A DNA stretch of 64,000 nucleotides from Yoonia sp. GPGPB17 (GTDB taxonomy: Bacteria > Pseudomonadota > Alphaproteobacteria > Rhodobacterales > Rhodobacteraceae). This document shows, one piece after another, positions 48,787 through 57,561 of the stretch (positions are counted from its first letter, which is position 1; each line of letters begins with the position of its first letter). The stretch covers positions 1,178,001 through 1,242,000 of the forward strand of contig NZ_JATACI010000002.1 in assembly GCF_037892195.1 (NCBI RefSeq), given 5' to 3'. The notes under the pieces were generated by a model. It had not been told where the DNA came from. It saw nothing but the letters and a program-made list of their open reading frames with translations, and did not search any database. The position numbers were made by a program, and so were the translations under genes.

Positions 48787-48820
48787 TTGATTAATTAACG
48801 ATTTGGTTTATTAATAAACC
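48787..48820 (+). promoter_or_regulatory. Promoter with overlapping palindromic operator, arsR-type gene
   Basis: TTGATT (48787-48792) and TATTAA (48809-48814) are spaced by 16 bases. A perfect 16-base palindrome GGTTTATT-AATAAACC (48805-48820) overlaps the -10 element and ends one base before the ATG at 48822. No ribosome-binding site fits between them, so the transcript is probably leaderless and may be autorepressed. Confidence 0.6.
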
Positions 48821-48821
48821 T

Positions 48822-49160
48822 ATGGACAGCTCTGATCAACTCGACGCCACGTTCTCTGCCCTTGCCCATCCGACCCGGCGCGCCATCCTGGCGCGTTTGG
48901 CTAAGGGCAAAGCAACAGTGAACACCCTGGCAGAACCGTTTGAAATGAGCTTGCCTGCGATCTCAAAACACATCCGCGTCTTGGAAAATGCGGGGCTGAT
49001 CAAACGGGGGCGCGACGCGCAGTTTCGCCCCTGCACGCTTGAGACTCAGCCGCTTGAGGCTATCGCCCATTGGACGGATCAATACCGTCATATCTGGGAC
49101 GCACGGTTTGATGCCATGGATCGCATACTCAGTAACATGAAGGACGCTAGCAATGACTGA
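48822..49160 (+). CDS. ArsR-family transcriptional repressor
   Basis: A 112-residue winged-helix regulator: LDATFSALAHPTRRAILARLAKG, then the recognition helix MSLPAISKHIRVLENAGLI and a wing ending RGRDAQFRPC. It lacks the ArsR metal-binding CVCDL motif, so it belongs to the SRPBCC-linked branch, which often lies beside an AHSA1-type gene as here. The overlap with the next gene is eight bases. A palindrome at its start suggests autoregulation. Confidence 0.93.
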   Translation: MDSSDQLDATFSALAHPTRRAILARLAKGKATVNTLAEPFEMSLPAISKHIRVLENAGLIKRGRDAQFRPCTLETQPLEAIAHWTDQYRHIWDARFDAMDRILSNMKDASND

Positions 49161-49638
49161 CCAGCCAAATTGGGTAAGACTGCACCGCGAATTTGATGCC
49201 CCAATCGATGTCGTTTGGAGCATGTGGACCGACCCTGAGCTCTTCAAACAGTGGTACGGCCCCATGGGCATGAGCGTCCCAACCGCCGAAATGGATGTCG
49301 CCGTGGGTGGCACACGCAAGATCAACATGACGATGAAAACGCCCGAGCGCGAGATGAGCATGTGGTTCATCGGGGTGTATAAGGAACTGAACGCGCCACA
49401 TAGGTTGGTTTACACCGAAAGCATGTGCCAACCCGATGGCACGTTAATTCCGCCACAAAGCATGGGGATGCCAGAGGGCAGCCCGGATATCACAGAAGTG
49501 ATTGTGGAACTTAGCGAAGAAGGTGGAAAAACCCACATGACCATGGTGCATGTTGGCGTCCCCGCAGGCACCGCTGGTGAAGGCGGCTGGAACCAGGCAC
49601 TGGATAAGCTGGTGGCGTTTGCAAACGGTCGGGGCTGA
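49153..49638 (+). CDS. SRPBCC/AHSA1-family ligand-binding protein
   Basis: A 161-residue START-like protein: WVRLHREFDAPIDVVWSMWTDPELFKQWYGP is the AHSA1 (activator of Hsp90 ATPase homologue) pattern, followed by GGTRKINMTM and VHVGVPAGTAGEGGWNQALDKL. It probably binds a hydrophobic ligand in its cavity and signals with, or is controlled by, the ArsR-type regulator. The ligand is unknown. Confidence 0.9.
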   Translation: MTDQPNWVRLHREFDAPIDVVWSMWTDPELFKQWYGPMGMSVPTAEMDVAVGGTRKINMTMKTPEREMSMWFIGVYKELNAPHRLVYTESMCQPDGTLIPPQSMGMPEGSPDITEVIVELSEEGGKTHMTMVHVGVPAGTAGEGGWNQALDKLVAFANGRG

Positions 49639-49771
49639 ACGGCATCTAGAGCAAAGCTGTGAGAGCTTGCCACCAAACCCGCAGCCTGTGGATGAAGCAT
49701 TTATGGTTTTCTTTTGAACAAAGAAACGGGTTAGTCTGGTGTTATTAGATAGAGCCAGCAAAGTGCACCCC

Positions 49772-50188
49772 ATGATCTTTGAGTTCACTACAAGCAAACA
49801 CAATGATGACCCGGCGACACTGCAAGAGCATATAAACAGGTTAGCAGGTCGCAGCTTACTGACAGCGATCCACGACAGCCTAGCAAACCATGGGTATGCC
49901 CCAAGCGCAGTCGATCAAGAAGACTGGGGATGGTACACAGAACTTGTTGCGGAAATGCCCTATTTGATCGGCGCAATCGTCTATCAAGATGCCGATGAGG
50001 TCGTTGATGCCAATGCAACATTTGAGGCGCTTATTCAGGTGTGGCGCACCGAATCGCGCAAGTTGTTTGGACTGATCAACTATAAGAAAAAGGTCCACGC
50101 CCCGTTGGACGACCCGTTTGTCACCACCTTGGATGGGATAATTCAAGCGCTGAACGGGGTTGAAAATGTGAGGGTCAGCTCCGGCTAG
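49772..50188 (+). CDS. Hypothetical protein
   Basis: About 138 residues from ATG 49772 (MIFEFTTSKHNDDP); an in-frame start 11 codons upstream is also possible. The protein is soluble and slightly acidic with an internal DWGWYTELVAEM segment and a C-terminal helix. I recognise no family. It lies alone between the AHSA1 gene and the ABC exporter on the opposite strand. No clear promoter, and its reality rests on codon pattern and length only. Confidence 0.55.
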   Translation: MIFEFTTSKHNDDPATLQEHINRLAGRSLLTAIHDSLANHGYAPSAVDQEDWGWYTELVAEMPYLIGAIVYQDADEVVDANATFEALIQVWRTESRKLFGLINYKKKVHAPLDDPFVTTLDGIIQALNGVENVRVSSG

Positions 50189-50224
50189 CGCACCCAGTGG
50201 ACCATACTCATTGGACCACTTAAC

Positions 50225-52048
50225 TCAAACTACATCTTCCTCTTCGGACTGCCTGTTCCACAGATGCGCATAGCGCCCGTCTGCCGCCAACAGGTCATCG
50301 TGGCGCCCTTCCTCGACGATCACACCATCCTCCAGAACCACGATCCGGTCCGCATCGGCAATCGTGGACAGGCGGTGCGCGATCGTGATCACCGTGCGGC
50401 CCTCACCCATCTCCTTCAACTCAGCCTGAATCTCCATTTCGGTTTCAGTGTCCAAGGCAGAAGTTGCCTCATCCAATAACAGGATCGGCGGGTTTTTGAG
50501 GAGCGTACGCGCAATCCCGACACGCTGCTTTTCCCCACCAGAGAGCTTCAATCCCCGCTCGCCCACCGTCGTGTCATACCCATCGGGCAAGCTCTCGATA
50601 AAATCATGGATTTTAGCGGCCTTCGCCGCGGCGATAATTTCATCCTCAGATGCGCTCGGACGGCCGTAAGCAATGTTGTAGTGCACGGTGTCGTTAAAAA
50701 GCACGGTATCCTGCGGCACGACGCCGATCTGCGCATGCAGGCTTTCCTGGGTCACATCGCGAACATCCTGACCATCAATCAGCAACGCGCCGCCGCCGAC
50801 ATCATAGAACCGGAACAACAGGCGTCCGATGGTCGACTTTCCCGACCCGGATGACCCCACAATCGCAACGGTCTGACCCGGTGCTGCCTCCAGACTGACC
50901 CCCTTCAGGATCGGGCGGGCATCGTCATAACCAAAGGTAACATCCTGCAAGGCTACGCGCCCGCCATTCACCTGCAACGCTTTCGCGTCCGGCTTGTCCT
51001 GAACCTCGGCGGGCTGTTCAAGCAGGTCAAACATGTCGCCCATATCAATCAGCGCCTGCCGGATTTCGCGATAGACCGTGCCAAGGAAATTCAGCGGCAT
51101 TGTAATCTGGATCATATAGGCGTTAACCATCACGAAATCGCCAACCGTCAGGTCGCCGCGCTGCACACCAATCGCCGCCATCACCATGACTGCAACAAGG
51201 CCGCCGGTAATCAAAAGCGACTGGCCGAAATTCAGAAACGCCAGCGAATAGTTGGTGCGGATCGCAGCACCCTCGTAGTTCTCCATCGCCACATCATAGC
51301 GGTCCGCTTCCCAGCGTTCCGCGCCAAAGTACTTCACAGTTTCGAAATTCAGCAGACTGTCGATGGCTTTTTGGTTGGCGTCGGTATCCTGGTCGTTCAT
51401 CTCTTTACGAATTTTCACGCGCCATTCGGTCACTTTGAAGGTGAACCAGACATAGAGCGCAATCGTCACAACAACGACCGCCAAATACCAGACATCAAAC
51501 AGGAAAAAGAGAATCACACCGATCATCAATAGTTCCAGAACCAGCGGTCCGATCGAGAACAACAAGAAGCGCAGCAGGAAATCGACACCTTTCACACCCC
51601 GCTCGATAATCCGTGACAGGCCACCGGTTTTACGGGTGATGTGATAGCGCATAGACAGGCGGTGAATATGGGTGAAAGTCTCTAGCGCCAACTGGCGCAA
51701 GGCGCGTTGGCCTACTTTGGTAAAGACCACATCGCGCAGCTGTTGGAACCCAACTGTCATCAAGCGCGCCATCCCATAGGCGATGGTCAAACCAACTGCA
51801 CCCAACCCCAACATTGTTGCAGCATCCATCCCGTCAGGTGCCAGGGCATCAACGGCTTCGCGATAAAACAGCGGGGTCGTCACGGCGATCAGTTTCGAAA
51901 TGACAAGAACCGCCAGGGCGATCACAACCCGGCGTTTGACCCAAGGATGCGCGTCTGGCCACAAATAGGGTGCCACGCGGCGGATCACGCTCCACCCCTG
52001 GATTTGTGCGTCATTCAGATTGGCATCAGTTTTGGCTAGACCACGCAT
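50225..52048 (-). CDS. Atm1/ABCB7-type ABC exporter (permease-ATPase fusion)
   Basis: A 607-residue half-transporter. The N-terminal six-helix membrane domain (residues about 40-330) includes the Atm1-type motif RYHITRKTGGLSRIIERG and EWRVKIRKEMNDQDTDANQKAIDSLLNFETVKYFGAE. The nucleotide-binding domain has Walker A GSSGSGKST, signature LSGGEKQR, Walker B ILLLDEATSALD. Family members export glutathione-bound or Fe/S-related species and heavy metals; Novosphingobium Atm1 is the structural model. Lone gene; its C-terminus is acidic (SEEEDVV). Confidence 0.95.
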   Translation of the reverse strand: MRGLAKTDANLNDAQIQGWSVIRRVAPYLWPDAHPWVKRRVVIALAVLVISKLIAVTTPLFYREAVDALAPDGMDAATMLGLGAVGLTIAYGMARLMTVGFQQLRDVVFTKVGQRALRQLALETFTHIHRLSMRYHITRKTGGLSRIIERGVKGVDFLLRFLLFSIGPLVLELLMIGVILFFLFDVWYLAVVVVTIALYVWFTFKVTEWRVKIRKEMNDQDTDANQKAIDSLLNFETVKYFGAERWEADRYDVAMENYEGAAIRTNYSLAFLNFGQSLLITGGLVAVMVMAAIGVQRGDLTVGDFVMVNAYMIQITMPLNFLGTVYREIRQALIDMGDMFDLLEQPAEVQDKPDAKALQVNGGRVALQDVTFGYDDARPILKGVSLEAAPGQTVAIVGSSGSGKSTIGRLLFRFYDVGGGALLIDGQDVRDVTQESLHAQIGVVPQDTVLFNDTVHYNIAYGRPSASEDEIIAAAKAAKIHDFIESLPDGYDTTVGERGLKLSGGEKQRVGIARTLLKNPPILLLDEATSALDTETEMEIQAELKEMGEGRTVITIAHRLSTIADADRIVVLEDGVIVEEGRHDDLLAADGRYAHLWNRQSEEEDVV

Positions 52049-52115
52049 GAAAACTCCAACGACAGCGAAAGTCCTACCTAAGGTTCCCTAAGCCGGAACA
52101 CCAGAGGCACGCCGC

Positions 52116-53282
52116 CTATTGCGTGATTTCGGGCATGCGAAAGATCTGACCGGGGTAAATCAGATCAGGGTCGCGGATCAGATCACTGTTGGCCTCAAAA
52201 ACCTCGACGTAAAAGATACCGTTACCAAGGCTCTCTTCTGCAATCGCCCAGAGCGTCGCACCAGGCTGCACCGTGCGCACGGCGACCTCAAACCCATCGA
52301 CCGATGTTTCTTCGGCCAGCACCGCGGCGACCTCCTCGGGTTCTTCACGTTTAAACGGCGTTTCGAGACGCGATACCACATCGCCAGCCTCATCAACCTC
52401 ATCAATGCGCAGTGTATACACACCGGTGTCGATATCTGGCAGATCAATGCGCCAATCGCCACCTTCCGTTACGGGTGATCCGGTCACTGGTTCATTGTTG
52501 ATATAGACCTGCACTGCACCATCACCCGTAGCACGCCCCGAAAGTTGAACCTCTCCCTCAGGATCATAGGTAATGGCATCAAGTGCGACATTTGGGTCCA
52601 CTTCCGGATCATCCAACGTTGGTGTCCCCTGTACGACACGCACCCCGCTCGCATCAGCCTGCAAGACAGTTGGCGGTGCCGGTGCCACGATAGCCGGGGT
52701 ATCAACGACAGGGGCCACCGGCGCGTCTGGTGTCTCAGAGGCGGCAGCTTCGTCCTGAATGCCCGGTTCGGTCGCGGGCGCAACGGCCACGACAACAGGT
52801 GCCGCAATGGGCGCGACGATGTAGCTGGTTGTCGAGGCGACCGCCTCGCCCTCAGGGTCGGCCAAAAGTGACAGACGGCGGGGCTGGTCGGACGGGTCCA
52901 CGACTGTGAATGATACAAAGCTGCCGGAACCATCTGCCTCGACCCGGTCAATCGCGGCACCGGACAGCATCACATCCACAGTTTGTCCGGGTGCGGCACG
53001 CCCGGCGATCACCATGCTGCCATCAGGTTCGACCCGGAACGTATCAAAGGCAGGCACCTGAGGTGATTGCTGTGGTTCGGGTGCATCGACGACAACCTCC
53101 GGTGCCTCGGGCGCCGCAACCACATCCTCAGCGGCGGCGGGAGCGGGGGTTTCAACCTCACTTGCCGGAGCCTCGGCAATATCAGGCTGGGGCATCAGCG
53201 CGAATATAGCCAGACCAATGACTGCCGCAGCAATACCGCCCAGCACGACGGGCTTCGCGCCCGGTTTTGCGTCATCTGTCAC
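52116..53282 (-). CDS. LysM-domain membrane-anchored protein
   Basis: About 388 residues starting with GTG at 53282 (TDDAKPGAKPVVLGG) behind AAAGGGAC. One membrane segment (LGGIAAAVIGLAIFALMP) is followed by a long Pro/Ala/Val/Glu-rich linker and Ig-like or carbohydrate-binding beta modules. A C-terminal LysM domain follows (TVQPGATLWAIAEESLGNGIFYVEVFEANSDLIRDPDLIYPGQIFRMP). It probably binds peptidoglycan in the periplasm. The role is unknown. Confidence 0.9.
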   Translation of the reverse strand: MTDDAKPGAKPVVLGGIAAAVIGLAIFALMPQPDIAEAPASEVETPAPAAAEDVVAAPEAPEVVVDAPEPQQSPQVPAFDTFRVEPDGSMVIAGRAAPGQTVDVMLSGAAIDRVEADGSGSFVSFTVVDPSDQPRRLSLLADPEGEAVASTTSYIVAPIAAPVVVAVAPATEPGIQDEAAASETPDAPVAPVVDTPAIVAPAPPTVLQADASGVRVVQGTPTLDDPEVDPNVALDAITYDPEGEVQLSGRATGDGAVQVYINNEPVTGSPVTEGGDWRIDLPDIDTGVYTLRIDEVDEAGDVVSRLETPFKREEPEEVAAVLAEETSVDGFEVAVRTVQPGATLWAIAEESLGNGIFYVEVFEANSDLIRDPDLIYPGQIFRMPEITQ

Positions 53283-53393
53283 GTTTTGTCCCTTTTGCAG
53301 TGCCAATCCATGGCCGCCCCATCCCCGGTGGTTGAGCCACCTTAACAACGCGGCTATGACCGGTCAAAGCGAAGCTCGTTCAGGGGGATCACA

Positions 53394-53948
53394 ATGTCCG
53401 GATATCAAAAGTCGATTTGCGTCTACTGTGGCTCTCGGGACGGGGCTGCGCCGGAGTATGCGCAGGCCGCCAGCGAAACCGGGCAGATGCTGGCCGCAAA
53501 CGGATGGCGGCTGGTTTATGGGGCGGGCGATGTGGGTCTGATGGGCCGCGTGGCCAATGCGGTACAAGAGGCAGGCGGCGCAACCTTTGGCGTGATCCCA
53601 ACCCATCTGTTGGATTGGGAAGTGGGCAAACGCGACCTCGATCACTTTGTGATCACCGAAACGATGCATGAGCGCAAAAAGGTCATGTTCATGAACGCCG
53701 ATGCGGTCGTTGTGTTGCCCGGCGGTGCCGGGTCTTTGGACGAGTTTTTTGAGGCGCTGACATGGCGACAGCTCAAGCTGCACAACAAACCGCTGATTCT
53801 ACTGAATATTGATGGGTTTTGGGATCCGCTGTGCGACCTTCTGCAACATGTCGTCGATAACGGCTTTGCAGGCGATGACATTCTGGCTTTTGTGCAAGTG
53901 GCCGAAGATGTGGAAGAGCTTGAAGCGCTGCTGAAAGCCGCGCTATAG
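53394..53948 (+). CDS. LOG-family Rossmann-fold protein (TIGR00730), probable nucleoside monophosphate phosphoribohydrolase
   Basis: A 184-residue enzyme of the LONELY GUY family, which hydrolyses N6-substituted or plain nucleoside monophosphates to base and ribose phosphate. The signature PGGAGSLDEFFEALTWRQL (PGGxGTxxE-type, with Ser in place of Thr) and GAGDVGLMGRVANAVQEAGG are present. Its stop overlaps the stop of the convergent dehydratase gene by six bases. Whether it makes cytokinins or serves purine salvage is unknown. Confidence 0.92.
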   Translation: MSGYQKSICVYCGSRDGAAPEYAQAASETGQMLAANGWRLVYGAGDVGLMGRVANAVQEAGGATFGVIPTHLLDWEVGKRDLDHFVITETMHERKKVMFMNADAVVVLPGGAGSLDEFFEALTWRQLKLHNKPLILLNIDGFWDPLCDLLQHVVDNGFAGDDILAFVQVAEDVEELEALLKAAL

Positions 53949-54917
53949 CCCCTCCATCAGCTCAGCATAGCGCGTCAGTGAGATATTGGACCCGCAGGCG
54001 ATGATGCCCACCTGACGCCCGGCCAGATCATCCTTCAGCGGGCCCAGAACCGCCGCAAGCGAGGCCGCACAGGCAGGCTCCGCCGTAATGCGCAGGTTTT
54101 GCTGATAGATATCCATCGCTGCAAGCATCTCGCGGTCGGCGATCTGGACAATCCGCTCCACATTGGCCCGCGCGACACCATAGGTCAGCGGCATCGCCAG
54201 CGGCGCGCCGAGGCTGTCTGCGATGGTCGCGACCTTCTCGATCCGCACCGGTTCACCAGCGGCAAAGCTTTGTGACATGCTGTCTGCCCCAAAAGGTTCG
54301 ACACCGATCACCTGCGCATCGGGATTCACTTGCTTGATGGCACAGGCCATCCCGCTGATCATCCCACCCCCGCCGATCGGGATAACATAAGTGTCGATCT
54401 GCGGAGCCTGCATCGCATATTCGTGGCCGCAGGTGGCCGCGCCAAGGATCATATGCGCTGCCTCAAACGGATGCATCAGCGCGCGGCCCGCGTCAGCGGC
54501 GTCATTCATCGCAGCAAAGGCGGCCGCCATGTCATCGTGAAGCGTGACAGTGGCCCCCAATGCCTCACACCCCGCAATCCGCGCCGGATCGGTGGCCCGC
54601 GGCATCGTAATCAGCGCGTCCACGCCAGCGGCCTTCGCTGCCCACGAAACACCCAAGGCATGATTGCCGCCACTTGCCGCGACAACACCTGCGGCGCGTT
54701 GTGCCGCGTTCAGGCGTTGAATGCCCAGCAATGCCCCACGCGCTTTGAACGACCCGGTTTGCTGGAACAACTCCAGCTTCACGGTAACACCTGCGCAATC
54801 CGGCAGAACACCATCCCAACGCGCCGATGTGAGCGGCAGAACCGGCGTTTCGATCAGGTTTGCCTGTACCTCTGCCTTGGCGGCAATGATCTCATCTAGC
54901 GTCAGTCCGATCATCAT
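53943..54917 (-). CDS. Threonine/serine dehydratase (PLP-dependent)
   Basis: A 324-residue fold-type II PLP enzyme resembling IlvA/TdcB catabolic types: LFQQTGSFKARGALLGIQ contains the PLP-lysine in SFKARG, with SGGNHALGVSWAAK and the glycine loop PIGGGGMISGMA. It lacks the C-terminal ACT regulatory domain of biosynthetic IlvA. ATG 54917 follows GGGAG. It reads leftward right after the sodB terminator; the terminator's U-run is only about 12 bases before the start, so expression must come from a promoter inside or beyond it. Confidence 0.9.
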   Translation of the reverse strand: MMIGLTLDEIIAAKAEVQANLIETPVLPLTSARWDGVLPDCAGVTVKLELFQQTGSFKARGALLGIQRLNAAQRAAGVVAASGGNHALGVSWAAKAAGVDALITMPRATDPARIAGCEALGATVTLHDDMAAAFAAMNDAADAGRALMHPFEAAHMILGAATCGHEYAMQAPQIDTYVIPIGGGGMISGMACAIKQVNPDAQVIGVEPFGADSMSQSFAAGEPVRIEKVATIADSLGAPLAMPLTYGVARANVERIVQIADREMLAAMDIYQQNLRITAEPACAASLAAVLGPLKDDLAGRQVGIIACGSNISLTRYAELMEGL

Positions 54918-54928
54918 CTTCTCCCAAG

Positions 54929-54962
54929 AAAAAGGCCCGCGGGAAGATGTCCCACGGGCCTT
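54929..54962 (-). terminator. Rho-independent terminator of sodB
   Basis: Stem AGGCCCG(C)GGGA / TCCC(A)CGGGCCT, one mismatch, short AGATG loop, followed on the minus strand by U5. It overlaps the leader of the dehydratase gene. Confidence 0.85.
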
Positions 54963-54985
54963 GCAGATTGTCCAGAATGAACGGG

Positions 54986-55585
54986 TCACATGCGCGAGGC
55001 GACGTTTTCCCAGTTCACAAGGTTATCAAGGAAGTTGGTCAGATAGACCGGACGCTTGTTGCGGAAATCGATGTAGTAGGAGTGTTCCCACACATCACAG
55101 CCCAAGAGCGCAGTCTGACCAAAGCACAGCGGGTTCACGCCGTTTTCGGTCTTGGTCACAGCCAAGGACCCATCCGCATTTTTGACCAACCAGCACCAGC
55201 CGGACCCAAACTGGTAAGCACCCGCCGCGCTGAACTGCGATTTGAAGTCGTCAACCGAGCCAAAGCTCTCAATCAGCGCCTTCTCCAATTCGCCCGGCAT
55301 CGCATTGCCGTCAGGCCCCATCATTTCCCAGAACTGGTTGTGGTTCCAAAGTTGGCTGATGTTGTTGAAGATACCGTTCTGCGCAACAGCGGACTTGTCG
55401 TATGTGCCAACGATGATCTCTTCAAGGGACTTGTTTTCCCACTCGGTCCCCGCAATCGCCGCGTTGCCGTTCGTGACATAGGCGTTGTGGTGCAGATCAT
55501 GGTGAAACTCGAGGGTTTCAGCAGACATGCCTTTGGACGCAAGCGCGTCGTGGGCATAAGGAAGATCGGGAAGCGAAAAAGCCAT
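54986..55585 (-). CDS. sodB: Superoxide dismutase (Fe/Mn type)
   Basis: A 199-residue dimeric enzyme converting superoxide to hydrogen peroxide and oxygen. Metal ligands are visible: His in ETLEFHHDLHHNAYV, His in ISQLWNHNQFWEMM, and Asp and His in LLGCDVWEHSYYIDFRNKRPVYL. The absence of a signal peptide and the sequence pattern suggest the cytosolic Fe-type SodB, but a cambialistic or Mn form cannot be excluded. Start ATG 55585 is standard. Confidence 0.95.
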   Translation of the reverse strand: MAFSLPDLPYAHDALASKGMSAETLEFHHDLHHNAYVTNGNAAIAGTEWENKSLEEIIVGTYDKSAVAQNGIFNNISQLWNHNQFWEMMGPDGNAMPGELEKALIESFGSVDDFKSQFSAAGAYQFGSGWCWLVKNADGSLAVTKTENGVNPLCFGQTALLGCDVWEHSYYIDFRNKRPVYLTNFLDNLVNWENVASRM

Positions 55586-55821
55586 ATCAGGTATCTTTCT
55601 GAATTGAGGACAGGGATATGGTGATAGATGTCACATGCAGGGCGAAGGTCAAGGGGTGGTCCGGTACTGCTTGGCCTTTCGCTGCCGTTAAGGCAGCCTC
55701 GCATGGCAAACCGGACTCTCGCCATGAGTGCGCCAATGGCCCCTTTCGGCAAAGTCCACGAAATTGGCCCCTTCTGTTGCTCTCCAAAAGACGCCAACTT
55801 CTGCTGGATTTGCTGCGAAAC

Positions 55822-56265
55822 CTAGGCCGCCTCTATACCGACTGCGACTGTTACCAAATCTGGGTTATTTTTATCGTAGATATCGTAGTCAGCGATATAT
55901 GATCGGTTGAGATCACCATCCCAAATCGCTTGCCACTGGGCGATCAACGTATCCGGCTGCGGACCGGTTGCTTCGTAGATCGCTATTTTTTGAGGCGGAA
56001 CCTCTGCGCAGTGCAAGCCAATCGGAACGGACGCCGACTTTGGCATGCGATGTCCGATCGTCATGCGGTAAGGATCCATGAAACCGCCATCATAATCGTG
56101 ATAAACGCAATAGACGTCTTCGGAGGCATCCGGCCCGAGCTTTGATCGCACGGCATCTGCGCGAAAGGCCCCCCATAGGGCACCTATTGCCGCTGGGTCA
56201 TCGTTCCGCACCTTTGCCGATAGACCAACGACAACAAAACCGTCCTCGTTACGTTGTTGCTTCAT
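55822..56265 (-). CDS. GyrI-like/AraC effector-binding domain protein
   Basis: A 147-residue stand-alone effector-binding domain: FVVVGLSAKVRNDDPAAIGALW, then VYCVYHDYDGG and FMDPYRMTIGHR, LIAQWQAIWDGDLNRSYIADYDIYD. Such GyrI-like proteins bind small amphipathic ligands or titrate gyrase inhibitors; none carries a DNA-binding domain here. It is divergent from the Rrf2 regulator, sharing a 58-base promoter region, so it may be its target. The 236 bases between it and sodB hold no convincing gene. Confidence 0.85.
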   Translation of the reverse strand: MKQQRNEDGFVVVGLSAKVRNDDPAAIGALWGAFRADAVRSKLGPDASEDVYCVYHDYDGGFMDPYRMTIGHRMPKSASVPIGLHCAEVPPQKIAIYEATGPQPDTLIAQWQAIWDGDLNRSYIADYDIYDKNNPDLVTVAVGIEAA

Positions 56266-56288
56266 TTCGCTTTCCTTCCAACGCTATT

Positions 56289-56306
56289 GATATAAACTAA
56301 GATATC
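56289..56306. promoter_or_regulatory. Inverted repeat between GyrI-like gene and rrf2 (possible Rrf2 operator)
   Basis: GATAT (56289-56293) and ATATC (56302-56306) are spaced by 8 bases in an AT-rich stretch 18 bases before the regulator's start. The spacing resembles Rrf2/NsrR sites, but short arms make the call weak. Confidence 0.35.
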
Positions 56307-56323
56307 TATTGTCGGAGTTAATA

Positions 56324-56824
56324 ATGCAGCTTTCAGAAACTGTCGAGTGGGGACTTCACGCCTGTCTCGCACTTGCAATGATGCCACAGGGAGCACGCAT
56401 CCCTTCACGCGCATTGGCAGAATACCACGGGGTCAAACCCAGCTATTTTTCAAAAGCGATGCAGAAGCTTGTCGCAGCAGGTGTCGTTGAAGCCATTGAG
56501 GGGCGTTCCGGGGGGCTGGCGATGGCAAAACCAGCGGAAGAGGTATCACTGCTGCAGATTGTGATGGCACTGGAGGAGAACAGTACGTTCTTTCGCTGCA
56601 CCGAAATCCGCCAGAAAGGTCCATGTTCGGCCGCGCCGAAGCACTACCGCGCGCCCTGCAATATCGCACGGATCATGTATAAGGCAGACGCGGCGTGGCG
56701 GCGGGTGCTGGCAGAGACGAGTCTTGCCGATCTGAGAGAGTCGGCCACTGCCGAACCGATCCCCGGTGTGAATGAGGCGACATTGGCCTGGCTCACTGAA
56801 ACCGGCGCTGTGCGGGGGCTTTAA
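56324..56824 (+). CDS. Rrf2-family transcriptional regulator
   Basis: A 166-residue winged-helix protein: MQLSETVEWGLHACLALAMMP, then RALAEYHGVKPSYFSKAMQKLVAAGVVEA is the Rrf2 HTH. Three cysteines (FRCTEIRQKGPC, then C-N-I) are spaced C-X8-C-X10-C, different from the IscR/NsrR [Fe-S] pattern, so cluster binding is uncertain. ATG 56324 follows GGAG. It is divergent from the GyrI-like gene. Confidence 0.9.
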   Translation: MQLSETVEWGLHACLALAMMPQGARIPSRALAEYHGVKPSYFSKAMQKLVAAGVVEAIEGRSGGLAMAKPAEEVSLLQIVMALEENSTFFRCTEIRQKGPCSAAPKHYRAPCNIARIMYKADAAWRRVLAETSLADLRESATAEPIPGVNEATLAWLTETGAVRGL

Positions 56825-56994
56825 CAGACATAGCTGATAAGCCGGCGTGATCAGAGACATAGACCATCTGTGACATGTTTGCGGCTGTCATGATCGTGCA
56901 AGAACGGGGCCTTGATCACTAGTTTACAAGTGTCTCAGGCAGTGCCAATGCGCTCAAAGCGGCCATTCACCTGCCGCTTGCACCCGCACAATCC

Positions 56995-57561
56995 TCACCC
57001 CAGATGCCCGACCGACCCTGCTTTCGCTGATGCCGCCAACAGATCAAACGTGTACTGCCCCACCGAGCGAAAGCAGATCACCATAAACGTATCCTCATCC
57101 CGCATCCAGAAAGCCGCTGCGACCTGCCCAAGGCGCGTCCGCCGGAAATCGCCAGCCTTGAACGTGTCAGGGTGCAGATCAACCGGCGCAAGCTTGGCGA
57201 TCACTTCACGGGCGAACGCGCCCTCAACGTAGATGACCGCACGCGCGTCTGAGACATTTTCGGCCAAATAATGGGTCCCGCTCAATGCCGCATCAATCTG
57301 TGCCGCCGCTTGGCCAGTTTTCGCATAGGGCACAAGCACCAACAGTTCATCAGGCGACATCCAGCAGAGGCCCTTGTCACCTTCGGCATTGGCTTGCCCG
57401 CCCTCCGGAAACTTCACCCCGGTCAGATCAGTGCAAACCTTGCGCAGTTTTTTGTCGCCCAGATCACCGCGCAGGATGATCATCCCGCGCAGGCCCGCCT
57501 CGCGGATGGTGACTTCACCGGGGGCCACTTTGCCGTGCAATGCGCTGACAGCATTAGACAT
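56995..57561 (-). CDS. soxG: Sarcosine oxidase subunit gamma
   Basis: A 188-residue subunit of tetrameric sarcosine oxidase, which oxidises sarcosine to glycine using FAD, FMN, NAD and tetrahydrofolate. Family blocks: VTIREAGLRGMIILRGDLGDKKL, GLCWMSPDELLVLVPY and MVICFRSVGQYTFDLLAASAKAG. It starts at ATG 57561, overlapping the soxA stop by eight bases; the longer frame upstream is not needed. Last gene of the operon. Confidence 0.93.
   Translation of the reverse strand: MSNAVSALHGKVAPGEVTIREAGLRGMIILRGDLGDKKLRKVCTDLTGVKFPEGGQANAEGDKGLCWMSPDELLVLVPYAKTGQAAAQIDAALSGTHYLAENVSDARAVIYVEGAFAREVIAKLAPVDLHPDTFKAGDFRRTRLGQVAAAFWMRDEDTFMVICFRSVGQYTFDLLAASAKAGSVGHLG

Noticed and set aside
55586..55821. 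Short ORFs between sodB and the GyrI-like gene
   Set aside because: They lack ribosome-binding sites and protein-like composition; the 236-base interval is treated as intergenic.
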